DNA from: DASVRZ01 sp038228695
Lineage (GTDB): Bacteria; Verrucomicrobiota; Verrucomicrobiia; Chthoniobacterales; DASVRZ01
DNA: 64,000 nt
Reading direction: 5' to 3'
Assembly: GCA_038228695.1 (NCBI GenBank)
Contig: JBBRPA010000003.1
Coordinates: 1 to 64,000, forward strand
Of the stretch, positions 16,100 to 23,454 are shown one piece after another. The position numbers and the translations under genes were made by a program. The notes below the pieces were generated by a model that saw nothing but the letters and a program-made list of their open reading frames with translations, was not told where the DNA came from and did not search any database. Each line of letters opens with the position of its first letter. Within the stretch, counting starts at the first letter, position 1.

Positions 16100-16447
16100 A
16101 TGAAAGCGACTTCTGAATTAAATGTGAATCCCGAGTTGGAAACCTCAAAGCCTCCGATCTCCACGGCTAGTAAGCGTCCGACTTTTTCCCCTCAGGACCT
16201 CTTGGCGATGGCGGAGGAGGAAGAGGATCAGCAAGAAGTGGCAGAATACGTCCAAGTCATCGGCGTTTTGCGGGATAAATCGTTTAGCTACAGGGAGATT
16301 TCCAATTGGCTGCAGGATCGTGGTGTTCAGATGGACCACAACGCAATTTACAGGGCTTATATGAAAAGCTTGCGTCGTGATGAGCTTGCTCAAGAACTCG
16401 ATCAGCAGGAGGAAGAAGCCCGCGAAGAATCGCAGAAAGATTGGTAA
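16100..16447 (+). CDS. Small helix-turn-helix protein of the element
   Basis: 115 residues. The N-terminal 30 are Pro- and Ser-rich and probably disordered. The middle is acidic (AEEEEDQQEVAEYV), and residues about 58-92 (KSFSYREISNWLQDRGVQMD then NAIYRAY) form a helix-turn-helix of the kind that reads Y/H-R-E-I-A-x-W-L. The C-terminal 25 residues are highly charged and helical. It is transcribed with the excisionase-like gene and the integrase (2-base gap, then overlap), so it probably controls element functions. The TTCGTAAT repeats in its promoter are candidate sites. No family name is claimed. Confidence 0.72.
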   Translation: MKATSELNVNPELETSKPPISTASKRPTFSPQDLLAMAEEEEDQQEVAEYVQVIGVLRDKSFSYREISNWLQDRGVQMDHNAIYRAYMKSLRRDELAQELDQQEEEAREESQKDW

Positions 16448-16449
16448 CT

Positions 16450-16644
16450 ATGAATCCACTATCCAGCACTACCGACCGGCTTCTTCGTAAAGCGGAAGTC
16501 GCCGAAAAATGGGCCTGCTCATTGCGGACCGTCGAACGAGAAGCCAATGCGGGCCGATTAACTCGAGTCAAGGTTAGGTCGGGCGTTCGTTTTCGGGAGA
16601 GTGAAGTGCTAACAAAAATCAATGGAGGCCGTTATGATTTTTGA
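16450..16644 (+). CDS. Excisionase-like MerR/HTH_17 protein
   Basis: 64 residues from the ATG at 16450. The core LLRKAEVAEKWACSLRTVEREANAGRLTRVKVRSGVRF follows the HTH_17/excisionase pattern: a short helix-turn-helix, then a wing with a basic strand and RFRESEV. Such proteins bend DNA at attachment sites and bias the tyrosine recombinase toward excision. It overlaps the integrase start by 11 bases, strongly suggesting co-translation. A regulatory role without excision activity is the alternative. Confidence 0.78.
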   Translation: MNPLSSTTDRLLRKAEVAEKWACSLRTVEREANAGRLTRVKVRSGVRFRESEVLTKINGGRYDF

Positions 16645-17974
16645 AATTGAGAAACGTCGCTCGCGAAAGAATGGGGTTCTGAGCCTTACGCGCTGCTATT
16701 ACCTCCGGTATCGGTTCGGGGACATGGCGGTTGACCGTTGGAAGTCTTTAGGGGTCACGGACAAACAGGTTGCTGAACGTAAAGCGCAAGAGTTTAGGCA
16801 GGAAAAGGAGCGTGAGGAGGCCGGGATTATTGAGCCGAAAGTGATCCGGGACGCAGCAAAAACTCTTTTGTCGGATCATTTGAGCGATTACGTTTCCGAT
16901 CTGGTGAAAAGAAACCGGGCAGGTCGCGATGGAAGAGGCGGGCGACAGCTTCGGATGAGGGTTTCTTCTCTGCTCCAAGAATGCGGCTGGAAGGTGGCTT
17001 CGCACATCAGTCCAGATTCGTTCATCGGGTGGCGCTCGGGTCAAAAGAATTCTGCGAGAACGCTGAACCTTTATCTTCAAGCGGCGAGCGCCTTCCTAAA
17101 TTGGATGGAACGAATGGGCCGGATCAAGTTCAACCCGCTCAAGCACGTTTCCAAAATCGACGAGCGCGGGAAAGCTTCTCGGGTGCGTCGGGCGTTCACC
17201 GATGCCGAGCTGAGGCTTTTGGTTAGCGGCTCCGATTGGAGAGGGATTGTCTATTTCACGGCGGCGAGAACAGGGCTGCGACAGGATGAGCTGAAAAGCC
17301 TGATTTGGGACGATCTGCGGCTGGAAGATCCTGTTCCTTTCGTTCGGGTTCGTGTCGCTTGCGCCAAAAACAAGAAGGAGGAAACCATTCCCCTTGTTCC
17401 GGAAATCTGCGAAGTCCTGCGAGCCCATCGTCCGGCAAACGTTTCGGGGAAAGATTTCGTGTTCCCTCGGGGTGTTCCGCGTGCGTGTCGGCTTCGGACT
17501 GATCTGGAGTCGAACGGCATCCCATACCAAGACGAGTTTGGGCGGTATGGCGATTTCCACGCGCTGCGTTACACTTGGGCAACCTTCCTGCAACGGCACG
17601 GCGTGGCGCAACGGGTAGCAATGAAGCTGATGCGGCATAGCGATATCAACCTGACTACGAAAGTTTACACCGACGAAAGCCAGTTGCCCATCTACGACGC
17701 TATCCTGACGCTGCCGCGTTTGATGGACCATACACAAATACGCGCACAGATTTTAGGCGCGGAGGGTCAAAACGGGTCCCTGCCTGTCGCAAAGTGCGAA
17801 GAGATTGCGCTTTCACAAGTGCCTCAAAATAAGGCGTTTAGTCCATCCCTGACGCATCCTGTCGCGTGTGGGCAAATGGAGCGGGCGAAGAGATTCGAAC
17901 TCTCGACGTCTTCCTTGGCAAGGAAGTGCTCTACCACTGAGCTACGCCCGCTTTTGAGAAGCAGAAGGGAATGA
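16634..17974 (+). CDS. int: Tyrosine recombinase (integrase) reading through the tRNA-Gly attachment site
   Basis: 446 residues from the ATG at 16634, which has GGAGG 5 bases upstream; an ATG 12 bases earlier is also possible. Residues 70-180 form the SAM-like core-binding domain. The catalytic domain has Arg in ARTGLRQDELKSL, then FHALRYTWAT (His, Arg), LMRHSD (His) and the nucleophile Tyr in KVYTDE. After the catalytic Tyr a tail of about 95 residues includes DHTQIRAQI, then crosses the attachment core as MERAKRFEL and ends in antisense tRNA-Gly and flank sequence. In the excised circle this last part would be replaced by the 78 codons at 11841-12077. Its position next to the tRNA is typical. 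Confidence 0.93.
   Translation: MIFEIEKRRSRKNGVLSLTRCYYLRYRFGDMAVDRWKSLGVTDKQVAERKAQEFRQEKEREEAGIIEPKVIRDAAKTLLSDHLSDYVSDLVKRNRAGRDGRGGRQLRMRVSSLLQECGWKVASHISPDSFIGWRSGQKNSARTLNLYLQAASAFLNWMERMGRIKFNPLKHVSKIDERGKASRVRRAFTDAELRLLVSGSDWRGIVYFTAARTGLRQDELKSLIWDDLRLEDPVPFVRVRVACAKNKKEETIPLVPEICEVLRAHRPANVSGKDFVFPRGVPRACRLRTDLESNGIPYQDEFGRYGDFHALRYTWATFLQRHGVAQRVAMKLMRHSDINLTTKVYTDESQLPIYDAILTLPRLMDHTQIRAQILGAEGQNGSLPVAKCEEIALSQVPQNKAFSPSLTHPVACGQMERAKRFELSTSSLARKCSTTELRPLLRSRRE
17726..17752 (+). repeat. 27-base direct repeat, right copy
   Basis: Identical to 11925-11951 and in the same orientation. It lies within the integrase gene just after the catalytic Tyr region, 122 bases before the right attachment core, and encodes DHTQIRAQI in frame. 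Confidence 0.75.
17875..17903 (-). repeat. attR: 29-base core within the intact tRNA-Gly gene
   Basis: Identical to 11840-11868. It covers the CCA end, acceptor strand and T arm of tRNA-Gly, so integration regenerates a functional tRNA at this side while leaving a 3' fragment at the left end. Confidence 0.92.
17877..17951 (-). tRNA. tRNA-Gly (anticodon GCC)
   Basis: Minus-strand sequence begins GCGGGCGTAGCTCAGTGG and folds into a full cloverleaf: acceptor GCGGGCG with CGCCCGC, D arm, anticodon arm with loop TTGCCAA (GCC), T arm containing GTTCGAATC, and an encoded CCA (75 bases). It is the integration target of the element to its left. Confidence 0.97.
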
Positions 17975-18028
17975 TGAACCAATTTGCCACGCTTGCAAGT
18001 GCGATTTTCACAAAAAACCGAACGAGCC

Positions 18029-21000
18029 TCAGGGCGTAACGACAACGCGGTAGAAGCCGGCAACGTCACCGAGATTCGTTGCCGTTAGAGTCAACGGTGT
18101 CCCGGTTGCCCCGGTCACGGCCGTTCCGACGTTCGCAAACGCCACTGCGAGCGAGGAGGTAGTTTGCAATTGATATTGGTGACCGGTGTGGGAATCGATC
18201 GTTACCGAAATGACATTTCCACTCTTGGAGAATTCCCGAACTTTGACCACGCTTGCATCGAGGATGATCCCGTTGTTTTGGAAGCCGGGCGGGGGAGTGA
18301 AGGTGCCAGCATTGATCACATCGAGTGTTCCATTGTTCACAAACGATGGACTGTTTCCCACGATACGCGCACCGTTACTGAGAAGGATCAATCCATTGTT
18401 AGTCACTCCGCCGTTGACCGTAAAAGTTCCTCCGTTGAGTTGCATCGTGCCGCCGCTAGCGATCGTCAGGCTTTGTTGAATGGTGCCAGTGCCGATCAGC
18501 GCAGCGTTAGCATTCACCGTTACACTACTGGCGACCGATCCATCGAGTCGGAGCGTGCCGCTGCTAACGGTGGTGGCGCCGGTGTAGCTGTTGCTCCCAG
18601 CTAGGCGAATTGTGCCACCGCCAGAAATGGTAACATTCCGCGAAATATTTCCTGTGTCACTCCCGTTGACGATGCTGTTGAGAAAAACCACTGTGCCACC
18701 GGGAGCGGAAGTTAGGACCGTCCCACCGTTGATATAGATCGATCCGTTGTAGGTGACGGTTCCGCTCGTGTTAGCACCGCCGATCGTGCGCAAGCCCACA
18801 CCTGTGGCGCTGCCGGTATCGGCTTTGTTAGTCACAATCGCGTTGGTTACCGCTGTGGTAGTATTCGCGGACAGAAAAGCAGCGCTCGTATTTGCGAATG
18901 GAATTCCCCCGTTTCCAATGTAGAGGAATCCGCTCGTAGGTAGGCTTCCTGTTGCACCCAGTTGCAGTGTGCCGGAGTTCACATTCGTGCTCCCAGTGTA
19001 GGTCGAGGCCGCTCCGAGTAGGATGATTCCATCGCCGGCGATCGTAATCGACCGGGAGACATTCCCGGTGTCACTTCCGTTGGCAATGACGTTTGCAAAA
19101 GCGGTCACGCCGCCTGCAGCAGAAGTGAGGACGGTTCCTCCGTTGATATAAACTCCGCCACTAAAGGTGGTCGTTCCAGACGTGTTAGTCCCGCCGATGG
19201 TGCGGGTGCCGGAACCAATCGCGCTGCCGGTGTCGGCTTTGTTAGTAACAATCGCGTTTGGCACCGCCGTGTCGGTGTTAGCGCAGAGCAGAGAAGCGTT
19301 TACACCAGCGTTGGAGGATGCGCCATTGCCGAGATAGAGAAATCCCTGACTGGACAAAGTGCCGGTAGGGCCGATCCATACGCCACCGGAATCAATCGCA
19401 ATATCGCCAGTGCTCAGGTTGGTGCCATTCAGGTTAAAGAATGACGGGCCGACCAGTTTCAGCGATTGCGAGCCGCTGAGCGGGCCGCTCACGGTGAGCG
19501 GGTTCGAAGAAATGTTTGACCACGTTTGTGCGGAGTTCAGCGCGATCCCGGCGTTGATCGTGTGGGCACCAGTTCCGGTCTGAACGGTCATTCCGCCACT
19601 GCCGAGTCCAATCGTGCGATTGCCAGAAATGGTCACCGGTGCGCTGGCTCCCGCGGAAAAGTTGAGGCCGCGAATGGAGACATTCGCATCGACCGTTGTG
19701 TTCAGGGGCACACTGTTGGCGTTGAAATAAACATCCGTGCCCGCATCGAGTGTCGCCTGGCGGTCGGTTGTTCGTGGATGATCGATCGCCCAGTTGGTTG
19801 ATCCATCTTGCGTTAGAGTATTCCACGATGCCCCCTGATTTCCCGTCCAGTAAGCGGCACCAAAAGCGAAGGACTTCCACCATGCGTCGGCCATGAGATT
19901 GTAGCCTGTCTGGTTCGGATGAATCAGATCGCTCGAGAGGTTGGCGGTCGAATCGTTCGGCGACATAACACTATACATATCGACGAAGCGCACGTGCCGC
20001 CCATTGAGCACGTGATCGTAAACCATGCCAGGAATGTAGGGATTGTAACGGCTGTTAATAGAGGGGCCGACGGTCTGACGCCAGGCGAGATTCGAGACGA
20101 TCACGGTAACACCAGGTCGGAGGGCCGACACGGTGGTGATGATTTGGTTGAGCCGATCCACCACGCCGGGGTCGTTCGGATTGGAAACGTAATCGTTGCC
20201 GCCTACGTTCAACGTCACGTAGTTCAGACTCACTCCGTTGCCAGGAGCCAGCCAGAAGCCTCCGTTGTTGCTTCCACTGGAGTTCGAGTTGTCGAATCCG
20301 TTGAGATTGTTCCGAATTTGCGTAGTGGTAGAGCCGAAGTGACCTTCGTTGTGGAGTTGACCTGCGGTGGTGAGGATGTTCGCTGCAGTGGCGTTGTAAT
20401 CGAAGAGCCGCGTGTTACTGCCCACCATGTTAACCGTGAAGCGCCCGTCGTTTGCTAGGTATTGGTAGAGCCGTGGACGATAGCCGCCGCCGTTGTAAGG
20501 ATTGTCCGCGCTGGCTCCTTCGGTGATGGAGGCGCCAAGGGGCATGAGAGTTACCGTCGCTTTTGGTGGTGCAGCGGCAATGACTAACTGCAACTCGGTT
20601 GCGGTGCTATTTAGCGATAACCGGTAGGCATTTCCGCCGACGTTGAGGGTGATGCTTGGGGTGATCACGTTTAAAGGACTGCCGCTATTAAAATAGTAGG
20701 CGCCCTCAAGGCCGCCGCCGGGAACACTGATCAGCGTGTAAGTTCCCGTGCTTAAACTAGCCAGTCCCGCCAAGGATCGAATGCTAACGTAGTTTGTGCC
20801 GCTGACTGCCGCGTTGCCATTCGCCACGACCAATCGATCGGTGCCTCCGTTGGCGAGATCGAAAACAATGGTGCCGCCCTGCAGATTCAACGCTGTCCCA
20901 GAAAATGCTAAGGTGTTTAAGGTTAGTGTTCCCACCGCTCCAGAACCTCCGGGATTCAAATCCAGCGTTCCTCCTGAGTTCAGAGTCATAACGTTGGAAG

Positions 21001-22453
21001 TGAGCGCACCGCCAGCTCCAATGGCTAGCGTTCCCGCGTTGATCACGGTCTCTCCGGTGTAGGTGTTGCTTCCGGTCAGCGTAAGCAGTCCGCCACCATT
21101 TTTGACCACACGGAGGATCTGCCCGGGGCCTCCATCGCTGATCACACCCGCGAAGTTATCCACCCCAGTGTTATTCAAGGTAAAAGTGGCCGTGGTCGTG
21201 GAAGTGTTAGTTAGAAGTCCCGTCGTCAATCCTCCGTTGTCGTTGAAGCCGGTGACCGTTTGATCCCGGCCATTTAAGTCCACGGTGGCGCCGGTTCCCC
21301 CAATCGCGAGCGCTCCCGACGCCGTCGGAAGCGCATTGGCCACACCCAGAATTACGGTGCCGCCGCTCACTGTTGTGCCGCCTCGATAGGTGCCCGCCGC
21401 ATTTAAGGTCAGCGTGCCGGACAATGTCTTGGTCACGCTTCCCGCGCTGGTGCTGCTAACAATCGCGTTGGTCACTGTCACCGCGCCATCGGAGACGAAG
21501 GTAAGTCGCTGACTTTTAACATCGACTGCGGCACCGGTGATTTGGAGTGTGCCGCCCGCAGCCGATTGAATCGCCAGAGGGCTATCAAGAAAAATGGAGC
21601 CGCCGAGCGTTGTCACTCCGCTGGTGTTCTGCACATCCACGAGAAGTGAGCTAGAAGTGTTGGCCGCGACGGCGTTGATCGTGCCGGAAAAAGTCTGCCC
21701 GCCGGAAAGCGCCGCGAGGCGCAGCGTTCCGCTCTTCGTCTGGTTCTGATTTCCCGTAGTCCCAAAGTCGCCCCCAAGGCGGATTGCGCTCGTGGTTAGG
21801 CTGCTGCCGCTGTTCAACACGAGCGTCCCGCCGTTCATGACATAGACATCGCCGGAGGTTACGGTGCCGCCGATCGCTAGGGTCGATCCGTTTAGCGAGG
21901 TCATCCCGATCCATTTGCCTGTGGCGTTAACCGTGTTGTTGAAGGTTGTGACATGACCAGAGCCGAAGAGTTTGATCCCGTTAACGGATGACCCGCTCAC
22001 GTTCAGCGCGGCGCTGCTGAAGGTTAGGTCGCCGTTGACCGCGTTGATTTCGCCAAACGGGTTGGCCGGGCTGGTATTGTTTGCCGCAAACGTGACGGGG
22101 GCATTGATCGTCACCAAACCGCTGCTCTGGTTTTCGATCTTTGCCTGGGTGCCGTTATTGTCGAAGAGCGAGAGCGTGGTTGAGCCGTTTCCGTTCACGG
22201 TCCAGGCGAGCGATCCCGTCCAGTTCAGGCGATTCATCGAAGTAATCGAATTATTCGAACTGACTGTTCCTTGAGTGCCGCCAGAATCGAAGGTGAGCGT
22301 GCCATAGGTTGGCGCGCTGCCGCCCCAGTTGCCTGAGTCGTTCCAATTAGAACTGGCCCCACCGCCAGTCCATGTGTTGCCCGCCTGGGCGTCGCTATGA
22401 AACATCGCCAGGGCAACCAGCGCGGAAAGGAAAGGACGGAGGGAGGTTGTCAT
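18029..22453 (-). CDS. Giant secreted protein: autotransporter-type beta-strand repeats with an internal SGNH/GDSL hydrolase domain
   Basis: 1474 residues. A signal peptide (MTTSLRPFLSALVALAMFHS, cleavage near DAQA-G) is followed by about 620 residues of PATR-type beta-strand repeats such as LSGTLTLNAAGTYRGGTTV and LTGSNTYTGETVINAGTL. A lipase/esterase-type SGNH domain follows (about residues 630-880): block I PLGASITEG, where the usual GDS reads GAS but Ser is kept, block III LNVGGNDYV, block V SDLIHPNQTGY with Asp and His. A second repeat region holds two near-identical 138-residue units. The C-terminal 60 residues end in FYRVVVTP and look like a sorting or adhesion domain seen in Verrucomicrobia proteins. 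There is no autotransporter beta-barrel. It probably acts at the cell surface or outside on esters such as polysaccharide acetyl groups; the substrate is unknown. Confidence 0.88.
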   Translation of the reverse strand: MTTSLRPFLSALVALAMFHSDAQAGNTWTGGGASSNWNDSGNWGGSAPTYGTLTFDSGGTQGTVSSNNSITSMNRLNWTGSLAWTVNGNGSTTLSLFDNNGTQAKIENQSSGLVTINAPVTFAANNTSPANPFGEINAVNGDLTFSSAALNVSGSSVNGIKLFGSGHVTTFNNTVNATGKWIGMTSLNGSTLAIGGTVTSGDVYVMNGGTLVLNSGSSLTTSAIRLGGDFGTTGNQNQTKSGTLRLAALSGGQTFSGTINAVAANTSSSLLVDVQNTSGVTTLGGSIFLDSPLAIQSAAGGTLQITGAAVDVKSQRLTFVSDGAVTVTNAIVSSTSAGSVTKTLSGTLTLNAAGTYRGGTTVSGGTVILGVANALPTASGALAIGGTGATVDLNGRDQTVTGFNDNGGLTTGLLTNTSTTTATFTLNNTGVDNFAGVISDGGPGQILRVVKNGGGLLTLTGSNTYTGETVINAGTLAIGAGGALTSNVMTLNSGGTLDLNPGGSGAVGTLTLNTLAFSGTALNLQGGTIVFDLANGGTDRLVVANGNAAVSGTNYVSIRSLAGLASLSTGTYTLISVPGGGLEGAYYFNSGSPLNVITPSITLNVGGNAYRLSLNSTATELQLVIAAAPPKATVTLMPLGASITEGASADNPYNGGGYRPRLYQYLANDGRFTVNMVGSNTRLFDYNATAANILTTAGQLHNEGHFGSTTTQIRNNLNGFDNSNSSGSNNGGFWLAPGNGVSLNYVTLNVGGNDYVSNPNDPGVVDRLNQIITTVSALRPGVTVIVSNLAWRQTVGPSINSRYNPYIPGMVYDHVLNGRHVRFVDMYSVMSPNDSTANLSSDLIHPNQTGYNLMADAWWKSFAFGAAYWTGNQGASWNTLTQDGSTNWAIDHPRTTDRQATLDAGTDVYFNANSVPLNTTVDANVSIRGLNFSAGASAPVTISGNRTIGLGSGGMTVQTGTGAHTINAGIALNSAQTWSNISSNPLTVSGPLSGSQSLKLVGPSFFNLNGTNLSTGDIAIDSGGVWIGPTGTLSSQGFLYLGNGASSNAGVNASLLCANTDTAVPNAIVTNKADTGSAIGSGTRTIGGTNTSGTTTFSGGVYINGGTVLTSAAGGVTAFANVIANGSDTGNVSRSITIAGDGIILLGAASTYTGSTNVNSGTLQLGATGSLPTSGFLYIGNGGIPFANTSAAFLSANTTTAVTNAIVTNKADTGSATGVGLRTIGGANTSGTVTYNGSIYINGGTVLTSAPGGTVVFLNSIVNGSDTGNISRNVTISGGGTIRLAGSNSYTGATTVSSGTLRLDGSVASSVTVNANAALIGTGTIQQSLTIASGGTMQLNGGTFTVNGGVTNNGLILLSNGARIVGNSPSFVNNGTLDVINAGTFTPPPGFQNNGIILDASVVKVREFSKSGNVISVTIDSHTGHQYQLQTTSSLAVAFANVGTAVTGATGTPLTLTATNLGDVAGFYRVVVTP
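18549..19376 (-). repeat. Two tandem 414-base repeat units inside the secreted SGNH protein
   Basis: Landmarks such as GTGTCACT, the block encoding VTNKADTGSA and the block encoding YINGGTVLTSA recur exactly 414 bases apart (for example 18654 and 19068). The unit is therefore 138 codons. The copies differ at scattered positions, so the duplication is not very recent. Unit borders are approximate. Confidence 0.85.
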
Positions 22454-22565
22454 CGCGGGGAAGGAGATGTGAGAAGATCGTTTAATTCCAGATAGAAACC
22501 AGCACGAGAGCCTTGGGACAGTTTAAGAAGGTTGCCAGGTCCCTGCGAATTGTTATCCTTCGACC

Positions 22566-23447
22566 ATGAAATCCCATAACTACCTCCGCGGTGCCCGTGT
22601 TTATCTATCGGGGCCAATGGATTTTGTCGCGTCCCGTGCTAACGAGAAAAAATTCGGCTGGCGCAACCGCGTAGGCGATTTCCTTCGGTCCTATGGTGCC
22701 GTTGTTTTTGATCCGTGGCATAAACCCGCAGTGCGCGGTCTGCATCAATACGGATTGGAAGATATTAACACGATAAACATCCGCGATGACTGGACGTTTG
22801 AGCAGAGCCGAGAAGGCGACGAAGCCCGGGCAAATTGCGCGGAGAAATTCTGGGAAACACTCCACATCGACTTGCGCATGGTGGACACGAGCGATTTTAC
22901 GATCGCCTTCGTTCCGACTAACATTTACAGCGTCGGCACGGTGCATGAGGTCGTCCTCTCGCGAATGCAAAACAAGCCCGTGCTGTTTGTCACACCGCCG
23001 GTGAAATTTCCCGCGCTCGAAAGCCTGCGCGAGCATTTGCGAAATGATCCTGCCGCTTTAGAGCTGATCGAAAAACTCGTGCAAGAGGCGCCGATCAAGC
23101 CGAACCCGCGCGGCATTCCGAGCCTTTGGTATATGCCGCTAATTGGCGGCGGCCACTTCTTCGATGGATTTGGATTCCAAGAGCACGCGCGCCGTTTTGG
23201 CTGGGAACCTTCCTCGCTCGACGAATTAGAAATCGAGCATCCTCCACTCAATCCGCTCCTCCCATTTTTGCAAAAGCTAGCACGCGAAGTGCCAAAACAT
23301 TGGGATAATAAACTCAAGGACTACGTGCAGAACGATGACTGGCTGCTCTGGGAATTGGGCAGTGCCGCAGCCGAGGGCGAGACCATCCAAATTTCGCCGA
23401 TGGAAGATGAACGTCAGGTCAATCTGCCGCTTTTCCCGGATGAATAG
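22566..23447 (+). CDS. Nucleoside 2-deoxyribosyltransferase-like protein
   Basis: 293 residues. The N-terminus ARVYLSGPMDFVAS and the segment DLRMVDTSDFTIAFVPTNIYSVGTVHEVVLSRMQNKPVLFV have the layout of the nucleoside 2-deoxyribosyltransferase superfamily: a G-P/S loop, then a D-x-x-D region and the S-V-G-T-x-x-E block with the catalytic Glu. The family cleaves or exchanges bases on 2'-deoxynucleosides, or hydrolyses nucleotides. The protein is about twice the length of minimal family members; the C-terminal 110 residues (from WYMPLIGGGHFF) are not recognised. It diverges from the secreted giant gene and converges with uvrB. Substrate not assigned. Confidence 0.68.
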   Translation: MKSHNYLRGARVYLSGPMDFVASRANEKKFGWRNRVGDFLRSYGAVVFDPWHKPAVRGLHQYGLEDINTINIRDDWTFEQSREGDEARANCAEKFWETLHIDLRMVDTSDFTIAFVPTNIYSVGTVHEVVLSRMQNKPVLFVTPPVKFPALESLREHLRNDPAALELIEKLVQEAPIKPNPRGIPSLWYMPLIGGGHFFDGFGFQEHARRFGWEPSSLDELEIEHPPLNPLLPFLQKLAREVPKHWDNKLKDYVQNDDWLLWELGSAAAEGETIQISPMEDERQVNLPLFPDE

Positions 23448-23454
23448 AAAGCTT

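Larger units (their letters stand above)
11840..17903. mobile_element. Integrative element of about 6.0 kb in the 3' end of tRNA-Gly(GCC), carrying HUH rep and restriction-modification genes
   Basis: The element lies between two 29-base direct repeats, 11840-11868 and 17875-17903. The right copy is the 3' end of an intact tRNA-Gly gene. A tyrosine recombinase gene abuts that end, with an excisionase-like HTH gene overlapping its start, the usual order for tRNA-targeting elements. Cargo is a HUH replication initiator, two small genes of unknown role, a C5-cytosine methyltransferase and a convergent nuclease. The repeat offset gives an integrated length of 6035 bases. No Zot, coat, relaxase-coupling or conjugation genes are visible, so it could be a rolling-circle plasmid-like or satellite-like element, or a degenerate filamentous phage. 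Base composition of the 13.6-16.1 kb part is visibly more AT-rich than the flanks. Confidence 0.9.
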
